Positions 1 to 5,365 of a DNA stretch of 7,097 nt are shown piece after piece. The DNA comes from Bacteroidota bacterium (lineage in GTDB: Bacteria > Bacteroidota > Bacteroidia > SpSt-205 > S141-50), in NCBI GenBank assembly GCA_015490695.1, contig WFXK01000230.1, positions 1 to 7,097 of the forward strand, written 5' to 3'. The notes beneath the pieces are model-generated. The model searched no databases, was not told where the DNA came from, and saw nothing but the letters and a program-made list of their open reading frames with translations. Each line of letters starts with the position of its first letter. Within the stretch, counting starts at the first letter, position 1. The position numbers and the translations under genes were made by a program.

Positions 1-1
1 A

Positions 2-151
2 GAATATACTGAACATTACTTTGCAACAACTAAAGAATGGAAAAAAGAACAAGTAGGTGAATTAGATTTCTTCATTATTGCTCGTAACGGCGAACACTAT
101 GAAATTATATGGGTAGAAATTAAAACCTCTGTTTTCATAAAAGCAACTTAA
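2..151 (+). CDS. 3' fragment of an unidentified protein, PD-(D/E)XK nuclease-like
   Basis: This reading frame enters from the left edge and gives 49 residues before a TAA at 149-151. I do not recognise a specific family. The visible core is GELDFFIIARNG (residues 19-30) followed by WVEIKTS (37-43). An acidic residue (D22), then a beta-strand-like stretch ending in E-I-K (39-41), is the usual layout of a PD-(D/E)XK nuclease active site, so a nuclease-like fold is possible, but this is inferred from a short motif only. The last residues after the ExK strand (VFIKAT) look abnormal. Moving one frame at about base 134 gives a helix-like basic continuation (see 134-213), so the gene may be frameshifted. 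The N-terminal part lies outside the window. Confidence 0.5.
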   Translation, partial: EYTEHYFATTKEWKKEQVGELDFFIIARNGEHYEIIWVEIKTSVFIKAT

Positions 152-213
152 TCAAACTCATAGAAGCTGTTGAGAAAAAAAGAAAGAAAAAGACAAGAAA
201 AATGATAAGGTAA
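134..213 (+). pseudogene. out-of-frame continuation of the left-edge gene
   Basis: The frame beginning at codons 136, 139 and onward is open to a TAA at 211-213 and reads HKSNLIKLIEAVEKKRKKK and a few more residues. If one base were restored in the T-run at 132-135, the upstream frame would read VEIKTSVF and then join this segment directly. That would give the lysine-rich amphipathic helix expected after an ExK beta strand. A single-base deletion in a real gene is therefore a good explanation. Alternatives are a sequencing error or a chance open frame in A-rich DNA. The two cannot be separated without homologues. Confidence 0.4.
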
Positions 214-230
214 GGCGAAAAAAGTTCTTA

Positions 231-315
231 AGATTAAAAACACAGGCTTAATCTCAGGAAGAAACGGTGCTGTCCAAAGAAAGCGTCAAATCTGTGATTT
301 TTGCATGAAGACGCT
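231..315. other. structured non-coding stretch upstream of the first operon
   Basis: Bases 214-343 contain no supported gene. Two foldable elements are visible. AGATTAA at 231-237 pairs with TTAATCT at 248-254 across a 10-base loop. AGCGTC at 282-287 pairs with GACGCT at 310-315 and encloses a smaller hairpin, AAATC (288-292) with GATTT (296-300). Neither is followed by a T-run, so neither looks like a standard intrinsic terminator. Whether they act on the upstream gene's 3' end is unknown. Confidence 0.3.
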
Positions 316-343
316 GAGATGATTCAATAAAAAAGCGAACGCC

Positions 344-374
344 TTGCTTAAATGGACAAGGTAATGTACTTTTG
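344..374 (+). promoter_or_regulatory. Bacteroidota-type promoter (-33/-7)
   Basis: TTG at 344-346, a 20-bp spacer and TACTTTTG at 367-374 match the Bacteroidota -33 and -7 (TAnnTTTG) elements. Only 7 bases separate the -7 box from ATG 382, so transcription probably starts within a few bases of the start codon. This rules out the earlier in-frame ATGs at 352 and 364 as starts for this transcript. Confidence 0.75.
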
Positions 375-381
375 CAAGGCT

Positions 382-1440
382 ATGCGGTGGTGGGCGGCTT
401 ATCTATGCGCAACCTTGATGTTTGGACAAGCTTCCATGTACGTACAAGAAGACTTAACTAAACCCTTGCCAGAAGTAGAAAAAGGTCTTGCTACCTTAGC
501 CCGTTCTATATGGCAAGATTCCGTATATAGACGGCAACAACAATCCAATGAAATCTTTTTACAACGGCTTCGCTGGGTTTTAACCCGACCAGAGAGCTTT
601 TTCTACCCCTTTGACTCCCTAAAAATGGTCTCTATCCTCGCTCCTCAAGATTCTACTTTTAGAATTTTTACATGGTTCTTAGTAGATGAACGACAATTCC
701 ACCACTATTTCGGACTAGTACAACGAAGAATTTTCTTAGATGAAAACCGCTATAGAATAAAGGTCTATGTGCTGCAAGATAAAGTGGATAAAATCCCCGG
801 TGTAGAACAAATGGCTTTAGACCAAAACCACTGGTTAGGTGCTTATTACTATAAACCACGTTATTCCAAATATGGTGTTCTAAGTTTTCCAATGAAGTAT
901 GTTCAAATCAATGGCTTAACAGGAAAACGAATAAAGAAAAAAACAACGCTATATGTGCTCTTAGGATGGAACGGACACAACCGCTGGACCAATTATAAAA
1001 TCATAGAAACTATTGCATTTGACGAACGAGATACTAACAAAGTTATTTTCGGTGCTCCTGTATTTTATTGGGGACGTATTCCTAAATACCGCGTGGTATT
1101 TAAGTACACAGATAACTCGCCTTTTAATCTGAACATTGGCTATATTGTCCTTCGTAAAGGTTTATTTAACAGACCCAAAAAGATAAAAGCGATTGTATTT
1201 GACCATTTAAGTATGCCTAAGCACGTTCGTAGGACAGACCCATGGATGATTGGTGCAGACGGCACTTGCGATGCTTTGCTCTTCGTTCGTCGTTGGTTTG
1301 AATACAGAAAAGGTGCCTTTGTATTAATTCCGCAAGTTGTAGTCTTTGATGAAAGCATTGAACATTATGACCCTAAGATTGTTAAAAAGATGGCAGAAGC
1401 AGAACGAAGGAAGTTCCGTAAGTACGGCATTTATTACTAA
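382..1440 (+). CDS. uncharacterised exported protein, conserved in Bacteroidota
   Basis: A 352-residue protein of unknown function. ATG 382 is chosen over 352 because the -7 promoter box lies at 367-374, inside the longer version. This start also gives a clean signal peptide: MRWWAAYLCATLMFGQAS has a basic residue, a hydrophobic core and a likely cleavage site after AS. The mature protein is rich in aromatic and basic residues with alternating beta-strand-like segments. Recognisable landmarks are FRIFTWFL and YFGLVQRR in the first third, LLGWNGHN in the middle, FGAPVFYWG after it, and IVFDHLSMP near the C-terminus. I recall the same order in hypothetical proteins of Cytophaga-like bacteria, but with no assigned function. 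It is probably periplasmic, since it lacks a lipobox and a membrane anchor. The next gene starts 6 bases after its stop, so the two share a transcript. Confidence 0.85.
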   Translation: MRWWAAYLCATLMFGQASMYVQEDLTKPLPEVEKGLATLARSIWQDSVYRRQQQSNEIFLQRLRWVLTRPESFFYPFDSLKMVSILAPQDSTFRIFTWFLVDERQFHHYFGLVQRRIFLDENRYRIKVYVLQDKVDKIPGVEQMALDQNHWLGAYYYKPRYSKYGVLSFPMKYVQINGLTGKRIKKKTTLYVLLGWNGHNRWTNYKIIETIAFDERDTNKVIFGAPVFYWGRIPKYRVVFKYTDNSPFNLNIGYIVLRKGLFNRPKKIKAIVFDHLSMPKHVRRTDPWMIGADGTCDALLFVRRWFEYRKGAFVLIPQVVVFDESIEHYDPKIVKKMAEAERRKFRKYGIYY

Positions 1441-1446
1441 AATACT

Positions 1447-2301
1447 ATGGAGATTCGCCGCATTTGCGTAATTGGTTCGGGAACTATGGGCAATGGTATC
1501 GCCCACGTCTTTGCACAACACGGCTATGAAGTCTATTTAGTAGATATCAACCAAGAAGCTCTTGAAAAAGCCTTAAAAACCATTAGCAAAAACTTAGATA
1601 GACAAATCAAAAAAGGAATTGTCAAACAAGAAGAAAAAGAAACGATTCTTAACCGCATCCAAACAACCACCGACCTGCAACAAGGTGCAAAAAACGTAGA
1701 TTTAGTAGTAGAAGCCGTAACCGAATCCATAAAAATCAAAGAACAAGTATTTAGGGAAGTTTCCAAATATGTACCTGAACACACTATTATTGCATCTAAT
1801 ACTTCTTCTATCTCTATCACAAAGTTAGCAACCTTTACAGACCGCAGTGAACGATTCATTGGTATGCACTTCATGAATCCTGTGCCCGTAATGAAATTAG
1901 TAGAAATTATCCGAGGCTATGATACTTCAGACGAAACAACCCAAATCATCGAAGAAACTGCAAAAAAACTTAATAAAGTCCCCGTTGTAGTTAACGACTA
2001 CCCTGGCTTTGTTTCCAATCGGGTTCTAATGCCAATGATTAACGAAGCTATTTATGCTTTGTACGAAGGTGTAGCAACTAAAGAAGCCATAGACACGGTA
2101 ATGAAACTGGGAATGAACCACCCCATGGGACCACTACAATTAGCCGACTTTATCGGTTTAGATGTCTGTTTAGCAATTTTACAGGTACTTTATGAAGGGT
2201 TTGGTGATCCTAAGTATGCCCCTTGCCCCTTGTTAGTAAAAATGGTAGAAGCAGGACACTTAGGAGTAAAAACAGGTAAAGGTTTCTATAATTACAATTA
2301 A
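1447..2301 (+). CDS. hbd: 3-hydroxyacyl-CoA (3-hydroxybutyryl-CoA) dehydrogenase
   Basis: A 284-residue cytoplasmic NAD(P)-dependent enzyme. It interconverts (S)-3-hydroxyacyl-CoA and 3-oxoacyl-CoA, most often 3-hydroxybutyryl-CoA with acetoacetyl-CoA, in beta-oxidation or butanoyl-CoA metabolism. The N-terminal Rossmann fold shows GSGTMG at residues 10-15 and an acidic residue, D33, at the end of the second strand, which favours NAD. The family motif FIGMHFMNPVPVMKLVEII (137-155) carries the catalytic H141 and its partner E153. S117, N118 and S120 lie in the SNTSS segment and N191 in SNRVLMP. The C-terminal helical domain ends with GVKTGKGFYNY, and the length is typical for the single-domain form. 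No promoter box or Shine-Dalgarno precedes it; it follows the exported protein by 6 bases and depends on that promoter. The exact chain-length preference cannot be read from sequence, and the symbol is by family resemblance. Confidence 0.93.
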   Translation: MEIRRICVIGSGTMGNGIAHVFAQHGYEVYLVDINQEALEKALKTISKNLDRQIKKGIVKQEEKETILNRIQTTTDLQQGAKNVDLVVEAVTESIKIKEQVFREVSKYVPEHTIIASNTSSISITKLATFTDRSERFIGMHFMNPVPVMKLVEIIRGYDTSDETTQIIEETAKKLNKVPVVVNDYPGFVSNRVLMPMINEAIYALYEGVATKEAIDTVMKLGMNHPMGPLQLADFIGLDVCLAILQVLYEGFGDPKYAPCPLLVKMVEAGHLGVKTGKGFYNYN

Positions 2302-2408
2302 ATAAAGCAACTACAAAGTGGCTGTTTTCAGAAGCCGACTGTAAGAAATCCCCTATTGATGACTGAAGATACAAACAATTTTAATAAGCACATTAGAGGG
2401 AGTAATGC

Positions 2409-2444
2409 ACTATGCCGAGGCATAAGAAGTTCCCTAAGTTTCCA
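2409..2444 (+). repeat. degraded or shortened copy of the dispersed repeat
   Basis: TATGCC (2411-2416), GA and GGCATA (2419-2424) form a perfect 6-bp inverted repeat with a 2-base centre, followed by AAGTTCCCTAAGTTTCC at 2427-2443. The order ATGCCGAG, GCAT, then AAGTTTCC-type sequence matches the copy at 2607-2680, but the central bases and the second stem are missing. I read it as an internally deleted relative in the same orientation. Confidence 0.45.
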
Positions 2445-2473
2445 CTAAAAGGAGCACAAGAACAGATCTATGC

Positions 2474-2509
2474 TTGAGATTCCTCGCTACGCTCGGAATG
2501 ACACACAGT
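2474..2509 (-). repeat. dispersed palindromic repeat, copy facing left
   Basis: Read on the minus strand this is GTGTGTCATTCCGAGCG followed by TAGCGAGGAATCTC. It aligns with the + strand copy at 2607-2638 with only a few changes, so the two form an inverted pair about 100 bases apart. In minus-strand translation the element spells CHSERSEES in one frame and VIPSVARNL in another. I recall these peptides as recurring in spuriously predicted proteins from many genomes, which suggests a widespread intergenic repeat family. Confidence 0.7.
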
Positions 2510-2606
2510 AATAGAAGGGCGCACATAATGCAAATACAAACAGCGCAAAGCTTGCAAACAGCCCGCCAAAACCCAACGATGCCCAAACTCCCTGCAGGGC
2601 AGAAGT

Positions 2607-2680
2607 AGTGTGTCATGCCGAGCGAACGCGAAGCATCTCCCTTTGGAAACGCTAAAAGTTTCCTTAAGTTTCCAAAAAAC
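2607..2680 (+). repeat. dispersed palindromic repeat, copy facing right, with hairpin tail
   Basis: GTGTGTCATGCCGAGCG at 2607-2623 continues into AACGCGAAGCATCTC, the inverted partner of 2474-2509. The tail adds GGAAAC (2645-2650), which can pair with GTTTCC at 2658-2663. In addition, TTTGGAAAC (2642-2650) is perfectly complementary to GTTTCCAAA at 2668-2676. Two alternative hairpins are thus possible. The element ends about 20 bases before the nuoI -33 box. Confidence 0.65.
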
Positions 2681-2699
2681 AGTATCCAAAAACCTAACA

Positions 2700-2731
2700 T
2701 TTGCTTAATCAATCTCAATAACCTACTTTTG
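2700..2731 (+). promoter_or_regulatory. nuoI promoter (-33/-7)
   Basis: TTTG at 2700-2703, a 20-bp spacer and TACTTTTG at 2724-2731 match the Bacteroidota promoter. The -7 box ends only 5 bases before ATG 2737, predicting an mRNA with essentially no leader. Confidence 0.75.
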
Positions 2732-2736
2732 TTGTT

Positions 2737-3216
2737 ATGCAATTAAAGTACTGGAAAAAAGTTTTTAAATTAACGCTAAAACACTTTCTCCACGCATTAA
2801 AGCATCGTAGAAAACCTATTAGTGTTGCTCACAAAGATTATTTCCAAGAAATGCGTCATGGTAGTGTGACCTTACGTTATCCTAAGGAGCAGCTTCCTTT
2901 ACCTGAACATGCTCGCCATCAATTGTACCTTTATGAAGAAGACTGCATCGCTTGCGACCAATGTGTACGAATATGCCCTGTAAATTGTATTACTATTAAA
3001 AAGGAAAAGGCGGGAAAAGTGTTAGCAACCACCCGCAGCGGCCACCCCAAACGATTCCATTTAATAGATTTTACGATTGACATGGCACAATGCTGCTACT
3101 GTGGTTTCTGTACTATGGTTTGTCCCACAGAATGCCTTGTCATGCTACCTAAGTACGACTATGCCACTTACGATAGAAAAACCTTAGTGTTTTCTTTTGT
3201 AAAAAATAGATGTTGA
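2737..3216 (+). CDS. nuoI: NADH-quinone oxidoreductase subunit I (two-[4Fe-4S] subunit)
   Basis: A 159-residue iron-sulfur subunit of respiratory complex I. It carries two [4Fe-4S] clusters that pass electrons through the peripheral arm toward the quinone site. Two ferredoxin motifs are complete: C70-x2-C73-x2-C76-x3-C80-P in CIACDQCVRICP, and C119-x2-C122-x2-C125-x3-C129-P in CCYCGFCTMVCP. They are flanked by the typical PVNCITI and PTECLVMLPKYDYA segments. The N-terminus is a basic amphipathic helix (residues 1-25), as usual for NuoI at the membrane edge. Length and the wording of the cluster region resemble Bacteroidota NuoI. No other nuo gene is present: the upstream gap is non-coding and the next gene has its own promoter, so it is transcribed alone here. 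A stand-alone ferredoxin is the alternative, but the N-terminal helix and C-terminal region favour NuoI. Confidence 0.9.
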   Translation: MQLKYWKKVFKLTLKHFLHALKHRRKPISVAHKDYFQEMRHGSVTLRYPKEQLPLPEHARHQLYLYEEDCIACDQCVRICPVNCITIKKEKAGKVLATTRSGHPKRFHLIDFTIDMAQCCYCGFCTMVCPTECLVMLPKYDYATYDRKTLVFSFVKNRC

Positions 3217-3225
3217 AACATCTAT
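3206..3225. promoter_or_regulatory. inverted repeat over nuoI stop and YceI-gene -33 box
   Basis: ATAGATGT (3206-3213) and ACATCTAT (3218-3225) are perfect 8-bp inverted repeats around TGAA. The repeat covers the last nuoI codons and its TGA (3214-3216) and overlaps the TTG (3213-3215) that serves as the -33 box of the next gene. It could be an operator. As a terminator for + strand transcription it lacks a T-run; on the minus strand it would be followed by T residues. Confidence 0.45.
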
Positions 3226-3243
3226 CTGGAATTTATACCTTTG
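3213..3243 (+). promoter_or_regulatory. YceI-family gene promoter (-33/-7)
   Basis: TTG at 3213-3215, a 20-bp spacer and TACCTTTG at 3236-3243 match the Bacteroidota promoter elements. ATG 3251 follows after 7 bases, so the transcript should be leaderless or nearly so. The -33 box lies inside the 3206-3225 inverted repeat. Confidence 0.78.
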
Positions 3244-3250
3244 CACCGCT

Positions 3251-3934
3251 ATGAGAGCAATTGCGTTTTTATTAGGAGGGATAGCATTGTGGGTGGCAGG
3301 CTGTACCCAAGCGCCCGAAGCTTACGAAGCCCAAGCCGAAGAAGCAAAAGAAGTCAGAGAAGAAGCTAAAAAAGGACAAGTCGTCCTAAGTGTAGATACT
3401 GACGCCAGCGAAATCATCTGGGTAGGAACCAAAGTCACAGGTAGACACACAGGAACCGTCAAAATCAAAGAAGGTATTCTTTATCTAGATAACGGAAAAC
3501 TCTCTGGTGGCAACTTCACTATTGACATGACCACCATTGAAAACAAAGACTTAGAAGGAGAATGGAAACAAAAATTAGAAAATCACTTAAAAAGTCCTGA
3601 TTTTTTTGCTGTGGATTCTTTCCCAACTTCAGAATTTGTAATTACTAATGTAGAACCCATAGAAGGGGTAGACACGGCAAATTATATGGTAGAAGGCAAT
3701 TTAACCATCCGAGGTATTACAAAGTCTATTCGTTTCCCTGTTAAAGAAGAAAAAGCAGAAGGGGATACCTACGTCTACACAACAGCTTTTAACATCAACC
3801 GCAAAGAATGGAATGTGATGTACGATGGTAAGCCTGACGACCTCATTCGTAATGAAATTCATTTTAAAATTAAATTAGTTGCAAAACCTTCTGAGGAAGC
3901 AGTACCGCAGCCTGTAGAAGAAGAGGCTTCATAA
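3251..3934 (+). CDS. YceI-family lipoprotein
   Basis: A 227-residue envelope lipoprotein. The N-terminus has a hydrophobic signal ending in the lipobox VAGC, so C18 should become the lipidated first residue. A glutamate/alanine-rich linker (about 21-42) leads to a YceI domain (about 45-212). Visible YceI features are the start SEIIWVGTKVTGRHTGTVK, then GNFTIDMTTIENKDL, the HLKSPDFFAVDSFPTSEFVI segment and GNLTIRGITKSIRFPV. YceI proteins form an extended lipocalin-like barrel that binds isoprenoid or other lipids; a role with a polyprenyl compound is known for some members and only possible here. The C-terminus is an acidic tail. The gene is a single transcription unit, with its own promoter upstream and a strong terminator just after the stop. 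Confidence 0.92.
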   Translation: MRAIAFLLGGIALWVAGCTQAPEAYEAQAEEAKEVREEAKKGQVVLSVDTDASEIIWVGTKVTGRHTGTVKIKEGILYLDNGKLSGGNFTIDMTTIENKDLEGEWKQKLENHLKSPDFFAVDSFPTSEFVITNVEPIEGVDTANYMVEGNLTIRGITKSIRFPVKEEKAEGDTYVYTTAFNINRKEWNVMYDGKPDDLIRNEIHFKIKLVAKPSEEAVPQPVEEEAS

Positions 3935-3940
3935 AATCAT

Positions 3941-3962
3941 AGGGGGCGAAAGCCCCCTTTTT
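3941..3962 (+). terminator. rho-independent terminator after the YceI-family gene
   Basis: GGGGGC (3942-3947), a GAAA tetraloop and GCCCCC (3952-3957) form a perfect GC stem, extended by one A-T pair and followed by TTTTT at 3958-3962. It begins 7 bases after the stop codon and ends directly before the -33 box of the next operon. Confidence 0.95.
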
Positions 3963-3964
3963 GC

Positions 3965-3995
3965 TTGAATTTCAAACCAACAAACCCTACCTTTG
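3965..3995 (+). promoter_or_regulatory. promoter of the PNP-hslV operon (-33/-7)
   Basis: TTG at 3965-3967, a 20-bp spacer and TACCTTTG at 3988-3995 match the Bacteroidota promoter. Six bases separate it from ATG 4002. The TTG at 3993-3995 is in frame with the coding region but forms part of the -7 box, so it is not the start codon. Confidence 0.78.
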
Positions 3996-4001
3996 TTTGC
4001 C

Positions 4002-4835
4002 ATGGTAACCATAGACCCCCAGCAGTTCAATGAAACCATGGACTATATACGGCGTTATTACAAAGATACGCCACAAATCGGAATCGTACTCGGAACAGGA
4101 ATGGGTAAATTAGTAGAAGCCATTGAAGTAGAGCGTGTTATAAAATATAACTTCATTCCTCACTTTCCTATCTCCACCGTAGAAAGCCACTTTGGAAACC
4201 TGATTTTCGGAAAAATCGGCGATAAAAAAGTCGTAGCTATGCAAGGACGCTTCCACTACTACGAAGGTTATGATATGTTCCAAATTACCTATCCTATTCG
4301 GATTATGAAATTATTAGGTGTTAAAGCCCTGTTTGTTTCTAATGCTGCTGGCGGCATTAACTTAGATAAAGTCCGAAAAGGAGACTTAATGATTATTGAA
4401 GACCACATCAATTTATTGCCAGAAAACCCTTTACGCGGTCCTAACTTAGATTTCTTTGGTCCTCGTTTCCCCGATATGAGTCAACCCTACGATGCAGAAT
4501 TCCGCGCTTTAGCAAAGAAAATTGGAGAACGTATGGGCATTCCTTTGAAAGAAGGCGTTTATGTAGCAGTCCAAGGTCCTAATTTAGAAACCCGAGCAGA
4601 GTACCGTTTTTTAAGAATCATTGGTGCAGATGCCGTTGGCATGTCTACAGTACCTGAAATCATTGTTGCTAATCACATGGGTATTCGTTGTTTTGCGATT
4701 TCTATCATTACCGATGAGTGTGACCCTGACAATTTAGCACCTTTGACCGTAGAAGAAGTGATTGCAGTTGCTCAAGAAAGAGAACCTGATTTAACACGCA
4801 TTTTAGCTCAATTGATAAAAGAAGTCTCTGTATGA
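4002..4835 (+). CDS. purine nucleoside phosphorylase
   Basis: A 277-residue trimeric-type purine nucleoside phosphorylase. It splits purine (deoxy)nucleosides with phosphate into base and (deoxy)ribose 1-phosphate for purine salvage in the cytoplasm. ATG 4002 is used because the promoter box ends at 3995. Visible motifs are the phosphate loop GTGMG (31-35), H63 in ESHFG, QGRFHYYEGY (81-90) with H85, SNAAGGIN (113-120), GPNLETRAE (192-200) with the purine-contacting E196, and GADAVGMSTVPEIIVA (208-223) with M214. At the position of the base-selecting Asn of the human enzyme there is D238 (in IITDECDP). An Asp is known in methylthioadenosine phosphorylase and in a human Asn-to-Asp mutant that accepts adenosine, so substrate range is open. 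It leads a four-gene operon, its stop overlapping the hslV start by 4 bp (ATGA). Confidence 0.93.
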   Translation: MVTIDPQQFNETMDYIRRYYKDTPQIGIVLGTGMGKLVEAIEVERVIKYNFIPHFPISTVESHFGNLIFGKIGDKKVVAMQGRFHYYEGYDMFQITYPIRIMKLLGVKALFVSNAAGGINLDKVRKGDLMIIEDHINLLPENPLRGPNLDFFGPRFPDMSQPYDAEFRALAKKIGERMGIPLKEGVYVAVQGPNLETRAEYRFLRIIGADAVGMSTVPEIIVANHMGIRCFAISIITDECDPDNLAPLTVEEVIAVAQEREPDLTRILAQLIKEVSV

Positions 4836-5365
4836 AGATTCACGGAACGACTGTTTTAGCCTTAATTAAGGACGGCATAGGGGTCATTGGCGCCGACGGA
4901 CAAGCAACCTTTGGACAAACCATCATAAAGCAACAAGTAAAAAAAGTTCGTCGTTTAAAAAAAGGTATTTTAGCAGGGTTTGCAGGAGGCACGGCAGATG
5001 CTTTAACGCTATTAGAACGTTTTGAATCGCATTTAGAACAAAAAGGAGGTGTGTTGGCATCGGCAGCAGTGGCATTAGCCAAAGAATGGCGAACCGACCG
5101 CTATTTACGTCGCTTAGAAGCCATGCTCATTGTGCTGAACAACAAAGAAGGCTATTTAATCTCTGGCAGTGGTGATGTGATTGCTCCAGAACAAGGGATT
5201 TTAGCTATTGGCTCAGGAGCAATGTATGCCCAAGCAGCCGCCATAGCACTTATGAAACATACCCAACTAACCCCTAAGGAAATCGTCCACGAAAGTCTAA
5301 AAATCGCCGCTGATATTTGTATCTATACTAACCACCACTTTACTATCCTAACAACTAACGAATGA
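4832..5365 (+). CDS. hslV: ATP-dependent protease subunit HslV
   Basis: The 177-residue proteolytic subunit of the HslUV (ClpQY) protease, a double hexameric ring that degrades proteins fed by the ATPase HslU in the cytoplasm. After removal of MKIHG, T6 becomes the N-terminal catalytic threonine (mature start TTVLALI). Counting from T6, the conserved D17 and K33 positions are D22 and K38, within GADGQATFG and VKKVRRL. Other family landmarks are AGFAGGTADALTLLERFE, AKEWRTDRYLRRLEAML, SGSGDVIAPE, AIGSGAMYAQAAA and ADICIYTNHHFTI. The length is normal. The five-residue propeptide is longer than the single Met of the E. coli protein. Start and stop each overlap the neighbouring gene by 4 bp. HslU is not in this window, so it must be encoded elsewhere. 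Confidence 0.95.
   Translation: MKIHGTTVLALIKDGIGVIGADGQATFGQTIIKQQVKKVRRLKKGILAGFAGGTADALTLLERFESHLEQKGGVLASAAVALAKEWRTDRYLRRLEAMLIVLNNKEGYLISGSGDVIAPEQGILAIGSGAMYAQAAAIALMKHTQLTPKEIVHESLKIAADICIYTNHHFTILTTNE

Larger units (their letters stand above)
2302..2699. other. non-coding repeat-bearing intergenic region
   Basis: This gap of about 400 bases has no supported gene on either strand. It begins with a weak imperfect hairpin after hbd (AGTGGCT at 2317-2323 with AGCCgACT at 2333-2340, one bulged base, no T-run), which is at best a poor terminator. The middle and right parts are filled by a cluster of palindromic repeats (listed separately) and a 10-bp palindrome, CCCTGCAGGG, at 2590-2599. 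Minus-strand open frames of about 70-100 codons cross it, but they only read through the repeats and are not believed to be genes. Confidence 0.7.

Noticed and set aside
668..892. Minus-strand open frame inside the exported protein gene
   Set aside because: It is a shadow of a well-supported + strand gene with a signal peptide and promoter; its own sequence shows no domain.
1533..1874. Minus-strand open frame of 113 codons inside hbd
   Set aside because: It lies wholly within a gene whose catalytic motifs are unmistakable; cysteine- and serine-rich composition is typical of antisense reading.
2317..2340. Terminator after hbd
   Set aside because: The stem is short, has a bulge, and is not followed by a T-run; noted only as a weak hairpin.
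2434..2680. CRISPR array
   Set aside because: There are only two or three related units, in opposite orientations, with unequal spacing and internal variation; no regular repeat-spacer pattern and no cas genes.
2434..2742. Minus-strand open frames of about 70-100 codons between hbd and nuoI
   Set aside because: Their peptides are translations of the palindromic repeats (CHSERSEES, VIPSVARNL), they overlap the nuoI promoter, and no promoter or known domain supports them.
3227..3237. TGGAATTTATA shared between the YceI promoter region and 6505-6515
   Set aside because: The 11-base match sits at different places relative to the two promoters (next to -7 in one, at -33 in the other), so a common regulatory site is unlikely in AT-rich DNA.
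4832..5365. HslV acting as part of a defence or phage-related module with the methyltransferase
   Set aside because: HslV here is an ordinary housekeeping form with all catalytic residues; no phage, toxin or defence genes surround it.
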